From Sphingobacteriales bacterium (GTDB taxonomy: Bacteria; Bacteroidota; Bacteroidia; Sphingobacteriales; Sphingobacteriaceae), in contig JACXVB010000013.1 of NCBI GenBank assembly GCA_014763615.1, positions 1-64,000 of the forward strand: a stretch of DNA of 64,000 nt, given 5' to 3'. The notes under the pieces are model-generated. The model searched no databases, was not told the origin of the DNA, and saw only the letters and a list, made by a program, of their open reading frames with translations. Position numbers and translations under genes: made by a program. Positions 1 to 8,629 of this stretch are shown in pieces. How positions within the stretch are numbered: the first letter of the stretch is position 1; every line of letters starts with the position of its first letter.

Positions 1-60
1 AGCATAACTGTAATCTCTTTGAGTACGCTTAACATACTCATTCTCTTTTTTTTCTTTCAT
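1..60 (-). CDS. IS3-family transposase OrfA, N-terminal fragment cut by window edge
   Basis: A minus-strand reading frame begins with ATG at position 60 and runs off the left edge. The 20 visible residues start MKEKKENEYVKRTQRDYS, which resembles the N-terminus of the helix-turn-helix OrfA proteins of IS3-type elements common in Bacteroidota (KRTQRDY followed by FKL). The roughly 45 bases upstream (about 61-105) would contain the terminal inverted repeat of the element, placing its end just beyond the asnS terminator. The call rests on recognising a short N-terminal motif, so the family is probable rather than certain; most of the element lies outside the window. Confidence 0.55.
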   Translation of the reverse strand, partial: MKEKKENEYVKRTQRDYSYA

Positions 61-111
61 AACATTACTTTTTATGTAACGCTATTTTAGGACGGGACAT
101 CCTATTAAATC

Positions 112-144
112 AAAAAAGCCACTTAAAAACTAGGTGGCTTTTTT
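112..144. terminator. Rho-independent terminator after asnS, possibly bidirectional
   Basis: The arms AAAAAAGCCAC (112-122) and GTGGCTTTTTT (134-144) form a hairpin with an A-tract on one side and a T-tract on the other, so it could stop transcription in both directions. It lies directly downstream of the minus-strand asnS stop and separates it from the IS end. Confidence 0.8.
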
Positions 145-151
145 ATTTTAT

Positions 152-1600
152 TTAGAATTCTGCATTTTTTGGGAAACGAGGGAAAGGAATCACATCTCTA
201 ATATTGGTCATGCCGGTTACGAAAAGCACTAAACGTTCAAAACCTAAACCAAAGCCAGAGTGTGGGGCAGTTCCAAATTTTCTGGTATCTAAATACCAGT
301 ATAATTCATCTTGTGGAATGTGCATTTCCTCCATTCTTTTTTGGAGATAATCTAAACGCTCTTCCCTTTGTGAGCCGCCTACCATTTCTCCAATTCCAGG
401 GAATAAAATGTCCATGGCTCTCACCGTTTTCCTACCCTGTTCATCAGGCTCATTCATCCTCATATAGAATGATTTGATATCAGCTGGATAATCAGTTAAG
501 ATTACAGGTTTTTTGAAGTGTTTTTCTACCAAATAACGCTCATGTTCTGATTGTAAATCAGCACCCCATTCATCAATTAGGTATTTAAACTGCTTTTTCT
601 GATTTGGTTTAGAGCGTTTTAGAATTTCAATAGCTTCTGTATAAGTGATTCTTTCAAAATCATTTGTTAAACAAAATTGCAACTTTTCCATTAAGCTAAA
701 TTCACTGCGTTCTTGTTGCGGTTTATTCTTTTCCTCATCTGCTAATCTTCCTGCTAAAAAGCTCAATTCATCCTTACAATGCTCAATCGCATAGTTGATG
801 GTGTATTTTAAAAGTGCTTCAGCCAAATTCATGTTATCTTCTAAATCGGCGAAAGCCACCTCAGGCTCAATCATCCAAAACTCAGCTAAATGACGAGTAG
901 TATTAGAGTTTTCGGCTCTAAAAGTAGGCCCAAAGGTATAAATCTCACCTAAAGCCATTGCACCCAATTCTCCCTCTAACTGACCAGAAACGGTTAAATT
1001 GGCAGATCTTCCGAAGAAATCTTCTTTATAATCTATACTACCATCTTCATTTTTAGGTGTATTTTCAAAAGGTAAGGTGGTTACTTTAAACATTTCGCCG
1101 GCACCTTCAGCATCTGAAGCGGTAATGATAGGCGTATGTAAATAAACGAAACCACGCTCGTTAAAAAATTGATGAACAGCAAATGCCAAAGCGTTACGAA
1201 CCTTAAAAACTGCATTAAAAGTGTTGGTTCTGAAACGTAAATGCGCAATCTCTCTTAAAAATTCTAAGCTATGTTTCTTAGGTTGCAAAGGGAATTTTTC
1301 TGCATCACTTTCTCCTAAAATCTCTATGTTGTTGGCTTTAATTTCTACGGTTTGTCCTTTTCCTAAAGATTCTACCAAAAGACCAGTAGCCGCAATAGCA
1401 GCTCCGGTGGTGATTTTCTTCAAGATATCATCAGAAGTATTGGCAAAATCAACTACAATTTGCAGATTGCTCATGCAAGAGCCATCATTTAAAGCTATAA
1501 ATTGATTATTTCTAAACGTTTTTACCCAACCCATCACCTTAATTTCTCGGTTGTAAGTGGTGGATTTTAGTACATCTGCTATTTTCTCTCTTTGAATCAT
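152..1600 (-). CDS. asnS: Asparaginyl-tRNA synthetase
   Basis: Class II aminoacyl-tRNA synthetase that charges tRNA-Asn in the cytosol. The 482-residue protein has an N-terminal OB-fold anticodon-binding domain (about residues 18-105) followed by the class II catalytic core. Motif 2 is [15 protein letters not shown] from about residue 228; the Asn-type second half of this motif separates it from AspRS. Motif 3 is [10 protein letters not shown] at about 449-458, followed by the typical end [12 protein letters not shown]. Length is normal for bacterial AsnRS, and the frame is complete with an ATG start. It appears monocistronic: a terminator follows at 112-144, and the divergent YciI gene lies 91 bases upstream. 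AspRS is the only realistic alternative and is disfavoured by motif 2. Confidence 0.97.
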   Translation of the reverse strand: MIQREKIADVLKSTTYNREIKVMGWVKTFRNNQFIALNDGSCMSNLQIVVDFANTSDDILKKITTGAAIAATGLLVESLGKGQTVEIKANNIEILGESDAEKFPLQPKKHSLEFLREIAHLRFRTNTFNAVFKVRNALAFAVHQFFNERGFVYLHTPIITASDAEGAGEMFKVTTLPFENTPKNEDGSIDYKEDFFGRSANLTVSGQLEGELGAMALGEIYTFGPTFRAENSNTTRHLAEFWMIEPEVAFADLEDNMNLAEALLKYTINYAIEHCKDELSFLAGRLADEEKNKPQQERSEFSLMEKLQFCLTNDFERITYTEAIEILKRSKPNQKKQFKYLIDEWGADLQSEHERYLVEKHFKKPVILTDYPADIKSFYMRMNEPDEQGRKTVRAMDILFPGIGEMVGGSQREERLDYLQKRMEEMHIPQDELYWYLDTRKFGTAPHSGFGLGFERLVLFVTGMTNIRDVIPFPRFPKNAEF

Positions 1601-1641
1601 GAACTGCTTTTATTATCGAGGCGTAAAAATACAAACCTTTC

Positions 1642-1670
1642 TTTGATTCTTTAAAAGATTCACTATTTTG
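1642..1670 (+). promoter_or_regulatory. Candidate promoter for the YciI gene
   Basis: TTTG at 1642-1645 and TATTTTG at 1664-1670 are separated by 18 bases. This is close to the Bacteroidota primary sigma consensus (TTTG, 17-23 bases, TAnnTTTG) but one base short in the -7 element. The predicted transcript would start about 15 bases before the ATG at 1692. Confidence 0.4.
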
Positions 1671-1691
1671 ATTGAAAAATCATAAAATCAA

Positions 1692-1982
1692 ATGAAACAA
1701 TATTTAATTTATGCTTGGGACGGAGACGATAAACAAGCTTTAGAAAGAAGAATGAGCATTCGTCAGGCGCATTTGGCAGGCGGAAAACAACTTAAAGCCA
1801 ATGGCAATTTCATTTTAGGAGGAGCGATGCTTAACGCAGAGGGACAAATGATTGGCTCAACCATGATTCTGCAATTTGAAACGGAAGAAGAATTTGAACA
1901 TTGGAAAAACACCGAGCCTTATATTTTAAATGGTGTTTGGAAGAAGGTAGAAATTCATCCGTTTAAAGTGGCAAACATTTAA
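1692..1982 (+). CDS. YciI family protein
   Basis: A 96-residue single-domain protein of the YciI fold (dimeric alpha/beta ferredoxin-like). It opens with a beta strand (QYLIYAWDGDD), has the conserved central RxAHLAGGKQL region and the Gly-rich GNFILGGAML segment, and ends with the WxxVEIHPF strand typical of the family. Members are implicated in small-molecule chemistry through a conserved His-Asp pair, but no substrate can be assigned here. It is a stand-alone gene between divergent asnS and the downstream Spy-like gene. Family assignment is good; biochemical role is unknown. Confidence 0.85.
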   Translation: MKQYLIYAWDGDDKQALERRMSIRQAHLAGGKQLKANGNFILGGAMLNAEGQMIGSTMILQFETEEEFEHWKNTEPYILNGVWKKVEIHPFKVANI

Positions 1983-2084
1983 AATGTTAATTTTTGTTAA
2001 ACTGCTGTACTTAAAAAGATAATCATTAAACCTTTCGGATGATTTTGATTCCTAATATCAGTTTTAAAATTAAAATAAAAGGTT

Positions 2085-2558
2085 ATGAAAAATTTAAGAA
2101 AGACTTTAGCTACAACGGCTATATTATCAATGATGGTAACATTTGGAGCGATGGCACAAAGCTCATCTGATTCTACTCAAATGAAACATCCACATCAAAT
2201 GAAAGCAGGGGGAAAGATGATGGCAAAATTATCGGAAGATCAAAAAGCGATGATGAAAGCTAATAGAGAAATGGCTAAATCTGATATGGAAGCTTTTAAA
2301 GCTACTTTAACTGCCGATCAAAAGAAAATTATGGAGGATAAAAGTTTAAATCCAAAAGAAAGGATAAAAGCTTTAGAAAAAACTCTAAATGCAGACCAAA
2401 AAGCGATGTGGAAAAAAAATCAAGAAGTAAGAAAAGAAAGAGAAGAAAAGTTTAGAGCGACATTAACTCCGGAGCAAAAAGAGGCCATGAAGGAAAAAGG
2501 ACATCAAATGATGAAAGCGAGAAGAGGTTCTAAACCCACTCCAGCAAGTAATTCTTAG
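2085..2558 (+). CDS. Spy/CpxP-like secreted protein
   Basis: A 157-residue protein with a clear Sec signal peptide (KNLRKTLATTAILSMMV ... GAMAQ, cleavage after about residue 25). The mature part is highly charged, rich in Met, Lys and Glu, and predicted all-helical. LTxxQ-type repeats occur as LSEDQKAMM, LTADQKKIM, LNADQKAMW and LTPEQKEAM, the hallmark of the periplasmic Spy/CpxP chaperone family. The N-terminal mature segment carries His/Met pairs (MKHPHQMKAGGKMM) that could bind metal. It has no cysteine. A perfect hairpin terminator follows directly. The role (periplasmic chaperone or metal/stress-related protein) is inferred from the repeats, since the family is divergent at sequence level. 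Confidence 0.7.
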   Translation: MKNLRKTLATTAILSMMVTFGAMAQSSSDSTQMKHPHQMKAGGKMMAKLSEDQKAMMKANREMAKSDMEAFKATLTADQKKIMEDKSLNPKERIKALEKTLNADQKAMWKKNQEVRKEREEKFRATLTPEQKEAMKEKGHQMMKARRGSKPTPASNS

Positions 2559-2576
2559 AATCATTAAAATTTCATA

Positions 2577-2612
2577 AAAAAAGCCGTTACGATTATCGTA
2601 ACGGCTTTTTTT
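2577..2612. terminator. Bidirectional terminator between convergent Spy-like gene and sucC
   Basis: Arms AAGCCGTTACGA (2581-2592) and TCGTAACGGCTT (2596-2607) pair perfectly, with an A-run before and a T-run after. The hairpin sits between two convergent genes and would serve both. Confidence 0.9.
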
Positions 2613-2627
2613 ATGATTCATATCGGC

Positions 2628-3818
2628 TTAAGCCAAAACTTCTGAAACTAAAGTTGCAGCTTCTTTTAATAAGATGGCAGAGAAAACTTTTAGGCCAGAC
2701 TCATCAATTAATTTTTTAGCTTCTTCGGCATTTGTGCCTTGTAAACGCACAATAATAGGGACTTTAATGTTTCCTAATTCTTTGTAAGCATCAATCACAC
2801 CTTGCGCAACTCTGTCGCAACGTACAATTCCGCCGAAAATATTAATTAAGATAGCTTTAACATTTGGGTCTTTTAAAATGATATTGAAAGCAGCTTTAAC
2901 CGTTGTTGCATTAGCAGTTCCACCCACATCTAAAAAATTTGCAGGCTCGCCGCCAGCAATTTTGATGATATCCATGGTAGCCATTGCTAAGCCAGCACCA
3001 TTTACCATACATCCTACGTTTCCATCTAATTTTACATAGTTTAAGTTAGAGGCTGATGCTTCTACTTCTGTTGGATCTTCTTCGCTAGTATCACGCATGG
3101 CTGCATAATCAGGATGACGGTATAAAGCGTTATCATCCAAATTTACCTTAGCATCTACTGCTAAAATTTTATCATCAGATGTTTTCAATACAGGGTTGAT
3201 TTCAAACATCGATGAATCGGTAGCTTCATAAGCTTTATAAAGTGCAGTGATAAATTTGGTCATATCTTTAAAGGCAGCACCAGACAAACCTAAATTAAAA
3301 GCAATTTTACGGGATTGAAAAGCTTGTAAACCTACTTTTGGATCAATTTCTTCTTTAAAAATTAATTCTGGAGTTTTGTCTGCCACCTCTTCAATGTCCA
3401 TTCCACCTTCGGTAGAATACATGATGATATTTCTTCCGGTTGAACGATTCAATAATACCGAAATATAAAATTCTTTAGTTGGAGATTCTCCGGGATAGTA
3501 AACATCCTGAGCGATTAATACTTTGTTTACTTTTTTACCTTCCGGACCAGTTTGGTGAGTAACCAACTGCATCCCAATAATTTCAGATGCTTTTTGTATT
3601 ACTTCTTCTAAATTCTTAGCCAATTTCACGCCTCCACCTTTTCCTCTTCCTCCGGCATGGATTTGTGCTTTCACCACTACCCAATCAGAATTAAAATCTT
3701 CTTTCAATTTTTTTGCAGCTTCTACTGCTTGTTCTGGGGTTTCTGCAACAATACCTTCTTGTATGCGCACACCAAAACTTTTTAGAATTTGTTTACCTTG
3801 ATATTCGTGAATGTTCAT
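2628..3818 (-). CDS. sucC: Succinyl-CoA ligase (ADP-forming) beta subunit
   Basis: TCA-cycle enzyme subunit that, with the alpha subunit SucD, interconverts succinyl-CoA and succinate with nucleotide phosphorylation. The 396-residue protein has the family start MNIHEYQGKQILKSFGV, an N-terminal ATP-grasp domain with the Gly-rich segment HAGGRGKGGGVK (about 54-65), and the C-terminal CoA-ligase domain with NIFGGIVRCDRVAQGV near residue 330. It is normal length and complete. No sucD lies beside it, so the alpha subunit must be encoded elsewhere. It faces the Spy-like gene across a shared terminator. Confidence 0.97.
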   Translation of the reverse strand: MNIHEYQGKQILKSFGVRIQEGIVAETPEQAVEAAKKLKEDFNSDWVVVKAQIHAGGRGKGGGVKLAKNLEEVIQKASEIIGMQLVTHQTGPEGKKVNKVLIAQDVYYPGESPTKEFYISVLLNRSTGRNIIMYSTEGGMDIEEVADKTPELIFKEEIDPKVGLQAFQSRKIAFNLGLSGAAFKDMTKFITALYKAYEATDSSMFEINPVLKTSDDKILAVDAKVNLDDNALYRHPDYAAMRDTSEEDPTEVEASASNLNYVKLDGNVGCMVNGAGLAMATMDIIKIAGGEPANFLDVGGTANATTVKAAFNIILKDPNVKAILINIFGGIVRCDRVAQGVIDAYKELGNIKVPIIVRLQGTNAEEAKKLIDESGLKVFSAILLKEAATLVSEVLA

Positions 3819-3903
3819 CTCGTAAAAATTTGACGTGAAATTACAAATACCATGTTATATAAAAAACCGAAATGCCAAATTATTTATCTTGCTAATGGTA
3901 ACA

Positions 3904-4497
3904 TCAAGAAGTTTTGCGCTTGCTAATTTCATCTCTAATTTTAGCAGCTTTTTCATAAGCTTCTTCTTTTAAGGCCTCATGTAATTTAGTTTGGAGTTCT
4001 TCGATAGAGAAGGAAGTATAATTTACAGAAGCTTTTGGTTTTGTTTCGTCAACTGGTTCAATATTATCTAAAAAGACAAAATCGTTCCCTTCTATCACAA
4101 TTCCGGCAGAACCTAAGATAAATTCATAAGTATAAATTGGGCATTGAAACCTAACGGCTAAAGCTATGGCGTCAGACGTTCTAGCATCAATTTCCATGTT
4201 TTTTTTACCATCATTACAAATAAGCTTGCTATAGAAGATTCCATCTACTAAGTTGTAAATAATCACTTCTTGGATATGGATATGATAAGCTTCGGCAAAA
4301 GATTTGAATAAATCATGCGTTAACGGACGACTTGGAGTCATTTTCTCTATTTCTATCGCGATAGCTTGTGCCTCAAAACCGCCAATGATAATCGGCAATC
4401 TTCTTCTTCCGTTTACTTCTCCCAAAACCAAAGCGTAAGCACCCGATTGCGTTTGGCTATAGGATAGACCAATGATATCTAATTTCAGTTTTTTCAT
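3904..4497 (-). CDS. DUF151 (bifunctional nuclease) protein with C-terminal UVR motif
   Basis: A 197-residue protein. Residues about 1-135 form the DUF151/BFN domain (GEVNGRRRLPIIIGGFEAQ, TPSRPLTHDL and the acidic DARTSDAIALAVR segment). The last 30 residues form a UVR-type coiled motif (LHEALKEEAYEKAAKIRDE) like those in UvrB, UvrC and McsA. Family members have been reported to have nuclease activity; the UVR motif suggests protein-protein interaction. It is downstream of etfA but separated from it by a strong terminator, so probably has its own promoter. Cellular role is inferred only. Confidence 0.85.
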   Translation of the reverse strand: MKKLKLDIIGLSYSQTQSGAYALVLGEVNGRRRLPIIIGGFEAQAIAIEIEKMTPSRPLTHDLFKSFAEAYHIHIQEVIIYNLVDGIFYSKLICNDGKKNMEIDARTSDAIALAVRFQCPIYTYEFILGSAGIVIEGNDFVFLDNIEPVDETKPKASVNYTSFSIEELQTKLHEALKEEAYEKAAKIRDEISKRKTS

Positions 4498-4530
4498 ATC
4501 AATTGCTTTTCTTTTAAGAAAAGGTGCTTT

Positions 4531-4563
4531 AAAATAAAGCCGAAAAAATCTCGGCTTTATTTT
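4531..4563 (-). terminator. Terminator after etfBA
   Basis: Arms AAAATAAAGCCGA (4531-4543) and TCGGCTTTATTTT (4551-4563) are perfectly complementary over 13 bp. The hairpin lies 12 bases past the etfA stop on the minus strand and isolates the DUF151 gene from the etf operon. Confidence 0.85.
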
Positions 4564-4574
4564 GTGGTGCGAAT

Positions 4575-5549
4575 TTAAGCATTCAATTTTAAAGATTTAA
4601 CTGCTGCTATCATTTTTGGTACAATCTCAAAAGCATCGCCAACGATTCCATAATCTGCTACTTTAAAGAATGGTGCTTCAGGATCTTTATTAATGACCAC
4701 GATAACTTTAGAAGAGGAAACTCCGGCCAAATGCTGGATAGCTCCAGAAATACCTATAGCAATATATAAATTTGGACTTATAGTAATACCCGTTTGACCA
4801 ACGTGTTCACTGTGTGGGCGCCAATCGGCATCAGAAACTGGTTTAGAGCATGCAGTTGCAGCTCCTAATAAATTAGCTAATTCTTCAATCATTCCCCAGT
4901 TTTCTGGTCCTTTTAAGCCTCTACCACCACTTACTACTAATTCTGCATCTGGAAGGGAAACTTTATCGGTTGCTCTAACAATTTCTTTGATGATGGTTTT
5001 GAAATCAGAATCTTTAGCCTCATCACTAAATTCTTCAATGCTGGCAGTACCACCAACTTCTTCTACTTTATAAGCATTTGGGGTTAAAGAAATCACCTTG
5101 ATAGGAGAGTGCATTTCTACAGTAGCAAAAGCTTTATTAGAGAAAGCAGTTTTCTTTACAGAGAATTTACCTTCTGTTTGCGGTAACTCAATGGCTCCAT
5201 CAGCAACAGCAGCCTCTAATTTCACTCCAATTCTTGGTGCTAAGCCTTTTCCGGAAAAAGAATTGGATAAAACCACTACTTCGGCATTTTCTTTTTTAGC
5301 AGCCTCAGCAATTACACTTGCATAAGCTTGATTCACGAAACTTTTTAAGCGTTCGTTATTGATGTGTAAAACCTTTTCAGCACCATATTTACCTAAATTT
5401 TCTAACTCAGCATGAGCCACATTTCCGATAGAAATGGCTACTAAATTGGTGTTCAGTTTTTGAGCTATCGCTTTTGCGTAAGATACCGCTTCAAATATTG
5501 ACTTTTTGAATTTGCCTTCGGCATTTTCTACATATACTAATACAGACAT
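4575..5549 (-). CDS. etfA: Electron transfer flavoprotein alpha subunit
   Basis: FAD-binding subunit of ETF, which passes electrons from acyl-CoA and other dehydrogenases to the quinone pool. The 324-residue protein has an N-terminal nucleotide-binding-like domain and a C-terminal FAD domain with the hallmark segments SGGRGLKGPENWGMI (about 207-221), the SKPVSDADWRPHSEHVGQTG region and the closing YIAIGISGAIQHLAG motif. It follows etfB with a 31-base gap, in the usual beta-alpha order, so the two are co-transcribed. A terminator follows. A link to fatty-acid or amino-acid oxidation is expected; an enoyl-CoA hydratase is present at 32.8 kb but not linked. Confidence 0.96.
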   Translation of the reverse strand: MSVLVYVENAEGKFKKSIFEAVSYAKAIAQKLNTNLVAISIGNVAHAELENLGKYGAEKVLHINNERLKSFVNQAYASVIAEAAKKENAEVVVLSNSFSGKGLAPRIGVKLEAAVADGAIELPQTEGKFSVKKTAFSNKAFATVEMHSPIKVISLTPNAYKVEEVGGTASIEEFSDEAKDSDFKTIIKEIVRATDKVSLPDAELVVSGGRGLKGPENWGMIEELANLLGAATACSKPVSDADWRPHSEHVGQTGITISPNLYIAIGISGAIQHLAGVSSSKVIVVINKDPEAPFFKVADYGIVGDAFEIVPKMIAAVKSLKLNA

Positions 5550-5580
5550 AATTTTCTTTTTTTAAGGAATAGATGATTAA

Positions 5581-6321
5581 TTAAATCACTTTTGCTTCGC
5601 TGTGTAATAAATCGATTAACTTTTCAGGATTTGCAGCATCAACTAATTTTACAGTCCCTCTAGGAGCTGGTGTTTCAAATTTCACTATCTCTGATAAGGT
5701 TTTTACTTCTACAGGCTCTATTACACTTAAAGGTTTTGTTCTTGCCGACATGATTCCTCGCATATTTGGAATTTTCCATTCTGCAACACCTTCAGCAGTT
5801 CCTGCCACAAAGGGGAAAGGAATGGTTAAAATTTCTTTTCCACCTTCAATTTCTCTTTCAACCGTGGCTGAATTTCCATCAATAGTTAATTTTTTAATGA
5901 TAGAAACAGACGGGATATCTAATAATTCGCCAATCATGGCCGGAACTTTAGCACCGTTGTAATCAATAGATTCTCTTCCGGTCAAAATCATATCATAATT
6001 CTGATCTTTCGCATAAGCTGCAATTTGCTTCGCCACAAAATAAGCATCATGTGGTACGGCATTCACTCTAACTGCGTTTGTTGCCCCAATAGCAAGAGCT
6101 TTTCTAATGGTTGGTTCGGTACTTACTTCTCCTACATTAATTACGGTTACCGTTCCGTTACCGTTCTCTGTCAGCTCGATAGCTCTAGAAAGCGCAATTT
6201 CATCGTAAGGATTCAATACAAATTGAACACCAGCCTGATTAAATTGAGTGTTGTCGTTAGTAAAAGTTATTTTTGTGGTCGTATCGGGTACGTTACTAAT
6301 ACAAACTAAAATTTTCATCAT
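5581..6321 (-). CDS. etfB: Electron transfer flavoprotein beta subunit
   Basis: AMP-binding subunit of ETF. The 246-residue protein opens with MMKILVCISNVPDTTTKI, contains the FVLNPYDEIALSRAIEL segment conserved in beta subunits, the nucleotide loop GRESIDYNGAKVPAMIGELL and the IPNMRGIMSARTKPL signature, and is of normal length. It is the first gene of etfBA. A TAAATTTG box on the minus strand (6419-6412) about 90 bases upstream could be its -7 element, although no good -33 partner is visible there. Assignment is firm. Confidence 0.96.
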   Translation of the reverse strand: MMKILVCISNVPDTTTKITFTNDNTQFNQAGVQFVLNPYDEIALSRAIELTENGNGTVTVINVGEVSTEPTIRKALAIGATNAVRVNAVPHDAYFVAKQIAAYAKDQNYDMILTGRESIDYNGAKVPAMIGELLDIPSVSIIKKLTIDGNSATVEREIEGGKEILTIPFPFVAGTAEGVAEWKIPNMRGIMSARTKPLSVIEPVEVKTLSEIVKFETPAPRGTVKLVDAANPEKLIDLLHSEAKVI

Positions 6322-6373
6322 TTTATCTTTTGTTTTTTAATAGTGATGAATAATCATGATTATTGATTAATTT

Positions 6374-6403
6374 TTGGCAATTCATGATTGTTTCATATAA
6401 TTG
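6374..6403 (+). promoter_or_regulatory. Candidate promoter for the TPR-chromate transporter operon
   Basis: TTG at 6374-6376 and TATAATTG at 6396-6403 are separated by 19 bases, one mismatch from the TAnnTTTG consensus. The predicted start is about 20 bases upstream of the GTG at 6429. Confidence 0.4.
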
Positions 6404-6428
6404 GTTTTTTGCAAATTTAATGAATTAA

Positions 6429-6770
6429 GTGGATTATAAAATGGCTATCAACAGACTAGAGCAATTGCTGGAATTTTCTAAAAATGAACCTCACGATCCT
6501 TTTTTAAAGTATGCTTTAGCTACTGAATACCTCCGATTAAATAACCCTGAAAAGGCATTATGGTTTTATCTAGATTTGGTCAATCAACATCCAGATTATA
6601 TCGGAACTTATTATCACTTAGGTAAATTGTATGAACAATTGCAACAGTCTGATAAAGCATTAGAGATTTATGAGCAAGGTATCGCGATAGCAAAAAAAAT
6701 AAAAGATCAACATGCGTTAAATGAGCTTTTAGGTGTTTACAACAGCTTACAAGATGAACTTAACGATTAA
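6429..6770 (+). CDS. Tetratricopeptide repeat protein
   Basis: A 113-residue protein with no signal peptide, made of about two and a half TPR helices: residues 19-45 (DPFLKYALATEYLRLNNPEKAL) and 53-85 (PDYIGTYYHLGKLYEQLQQSDKALEIYEQ) carry the canonical W/L-G-Y-A-P pattern. It probably acts as a small protein-binding scaffold. It begins with GTG at 6429; an in-frame ATG at 6441 is an alternative start. It ends 3 bases before the chromate-transporter start, so the two are likely co-transcribed, although no functional link is obvious. Confidence 0.8.
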   Translation: MDYKMAINRLEQLLEFSKNEPHDPFLKYALATEYLRLNNPEKALWFYLDLVNQHPDYIGTYYHLGKLYEQLQQSDKALEIYEQGIAIAKKIKDQHALNELLGVYNSLQDELND

Positions 6771-6773
6771 GAA

Positions 6774-7976
6774 TTGAAATACAAAAAGCTTATATTTATA
6801 GGAGATGTTCTCGCATTTATGCTCACTTCTTTTGGAGGGCCGCAAGCACATTTTGCTATTTTGCTAAATGATTTCGTTAAGAAAAGAAAATATCTTACCG
6901 AAGAAGAGTTAATGGAGTTGTACGCTTTAACTCAAATTTTACCCGGTCCATCATCTACTCAAACCTTAATAGGTATTGCTTATAAGATTGGCAAAATACC
7001 TCTAGCTCTATTCACTTTTTTTATTTGGGTTTTACCTTCTGCCGCCGCCATGTGCTTTATTGCAATTAATTTAGTACAATTTTCAAGTCATGCGGAATTT
7101 GTTAAGGTGCTATCATTTATACAACCCATTGCTTTAGGAATTGTGGCCTATGCGGCTTATGCTTTCGGGAAAACAGCTTTAAAAACAGAAATAAGCATTA
7201 TTTTAGCAGTTGGTGCTGTTGCAGCAAGCTTAATTTTAAGAAGCGCATTTGCTTTTCCAATTCTGATTTTGTTGGGAGGAATTATCAGCTCGGCCTTAGA
7301 AGTTAAAGATGAGGAAAATGAATTGAGGGTAAAGCTTTTCACCAACATCAATACCAGAAAAGTAGCTTATTTTATCGGCGTCTTATTATTTTTTGGCTTA
7401 TTAGGAGCCATCATTAATAGAACATCTCCATTTAGTTTACCCATCAGGCTTTTTGAGAACTTTTACCGTAACGGGATTCTTATTTTTGGTGGTGGGCAAG
7501 TACTTGTTCCTTTGATGTACACAGAATTTGTAGATGTAAAACATTATTTAACCGGACAAGAATTTCTTTCTGGTTTTGCTTTACAGCAGATGATACCCGG
7601 TCCTACATTTTCATTCACTTCATTTCTTGGAGCCTTGTCTTTAGGAAATAGAGGTTATGGGATATGGGGACAAATATTGGGCAGTCTTATAGCTGTTGTT
7701 GGTATTAATGCACCAGGGATAATTTTAATCTTATTTATTGTTCCATTTTGGAACGATTTAAAGAAAATCACTAGAATTAAACGGTCTTTAAGTGGGATAA
7801 ATGCGGTAGCCGTTGGTTTTATGATTGCGGCATTCTTATTACTTTTACAACCAGTAGGGTTAAGCTATTTAAATTTCACGATTATATTTGTTACTTTTTT
7901 AATCTTGAGATATACCAAGATTAAAACACCTTATATTATTTTAACCGGAATATTTTTAGGCGTGATGATGGCTTAA
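6774..7976 (+). CDS. chrA: Chromate transporter (CHR family), two-domain form
   Basis: A 400-residue integral membrane protein with two homologous CHR halves. The first half carries FGGPQAHFAIL (about residues 20-30) and LPGPSSTQ; the second carries FGGGQVLVPLMYTEF (about 237-251) and IPGPTFSFTSF, the duplicated FGGP/GGGQ and PGP signatures of the family. About ten hydrophobic segments are visible. Characterised members export chromate, but many homologues have unknown anion substrates, so substrate is inferred. It starts with TTG at 6774, 3 bases after the TPR gene, and its end overlaps the decayed DUF294 gene by 4 bases. Confidence 0.88.
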   Translation: MKYKKLIFIGDVLAFMLTSFGGPQAHFAILLNDFVKKRKYLTEEELMELYALTQILPGPSSTQTLIGIAYKIGKIPLALFTFFIWVLPSAAAMCFIAINLVQFSSHAEFVKVLSFIQPIALGIVAYAAYAFGKTALKTEISIILAVGAVAASLILRSAFAFPILILLGGIISSALEVKDEENELRVKLFTNINTRKVAYFIGVLLFFGLLGAIINRTSPFSLPIRLFENFYRNGILIFGGGQVLVPLMYTEFVDVKHYLTGQEFLSGFALQQMIPGPTFSFTSFLGALSLGNRGYGIWGQILGSLIAVVGINAPGIILILFIVPFWNDLKKITRIKRSLSGINAVAVGFMIAAFLLLLQPVGLSYLNFTIIFVTFLILRYTKIKTPYIILTGIFLGVMMA

Positions 7977-8579
7977 GATAAATTGCCAGTAAACTTCAAT
8001 CTGATACCAGCTTGAAAGTTCTGAATGGTTTTAAAAATTTCTTTCAAGGTCACTATTTCTATTTTAGTAAGCGATTCCAGTTCCACAAAATTACTAGGTG
8101 CTTTATGATCTTTAATGATGTCTCTGGCTTGCTTTTTTAGTCTCAAAGCTATTAAATAGTAATAAGATTGCATCAATTCATTAAACTGTTCATCAGAAAA
8201 AATCCCTGCCTTTCTTAAAGCTTTTAATCTTTCACCGGTATTTTCTCTTTTGAAAATCCGGGTTTGTAATGCCTAAACACGTACCAAATCTATGATAGGT
8301 GTCTTCTATCCAACTTTTATAATTTCTTTTCCAATGAGAGAGCGAGTGTGTCCATTGCGGATTGGAAGCCATATAACCGCCATCACAATACACAAAACCA
8401 ATATCATTTAAACGGTCTGAGACTTTAGTGGCAAAATCTAGAAAATAAGCTCGCACCAATTCTCTTTGCTCATTAGCTTTATCCTCATAAATGATGGCAC
8501 TATCTTGATCAGTTTTTAAGGTTTGTTCCTTTCTTCCTTCACTTCCTAAAGCAATGAAAACAAATTTAGCAGGTGGCAT
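7973..8579 (-). pseudogene. Decayed DUF294 putative nucleotidyltransferase
   Basis: Two minus-strand fragments of one gene. Positions 8579-8232 (115 residues) contain the DUF294 nucleotidyltransferase core, ALGSEGRKEQTLKTDQDSA, with the Gly-Ser and Asp residues typical of the fold. Positions about 8250-7973, in a different frame, encode the DUF294 C-terminal helical domain (GERLKALRKAGIFSDEQF, then YYYLIALRLKKQA to the stop). The frames differ by one base, and the segment that normally joins the two domains appears to be missing. The N-terminal cyclic-nucleotide-binding and CBS domains of full-length proteins are absent. This is best read as a truncated, frameshifted remnant. Confidence 0.75.
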
Positions 8580-8629
8580 TCCAATTTACAAAATTACTCT
8601 TTAATCAAGTTTTGCCTGAAAATCGGTGA

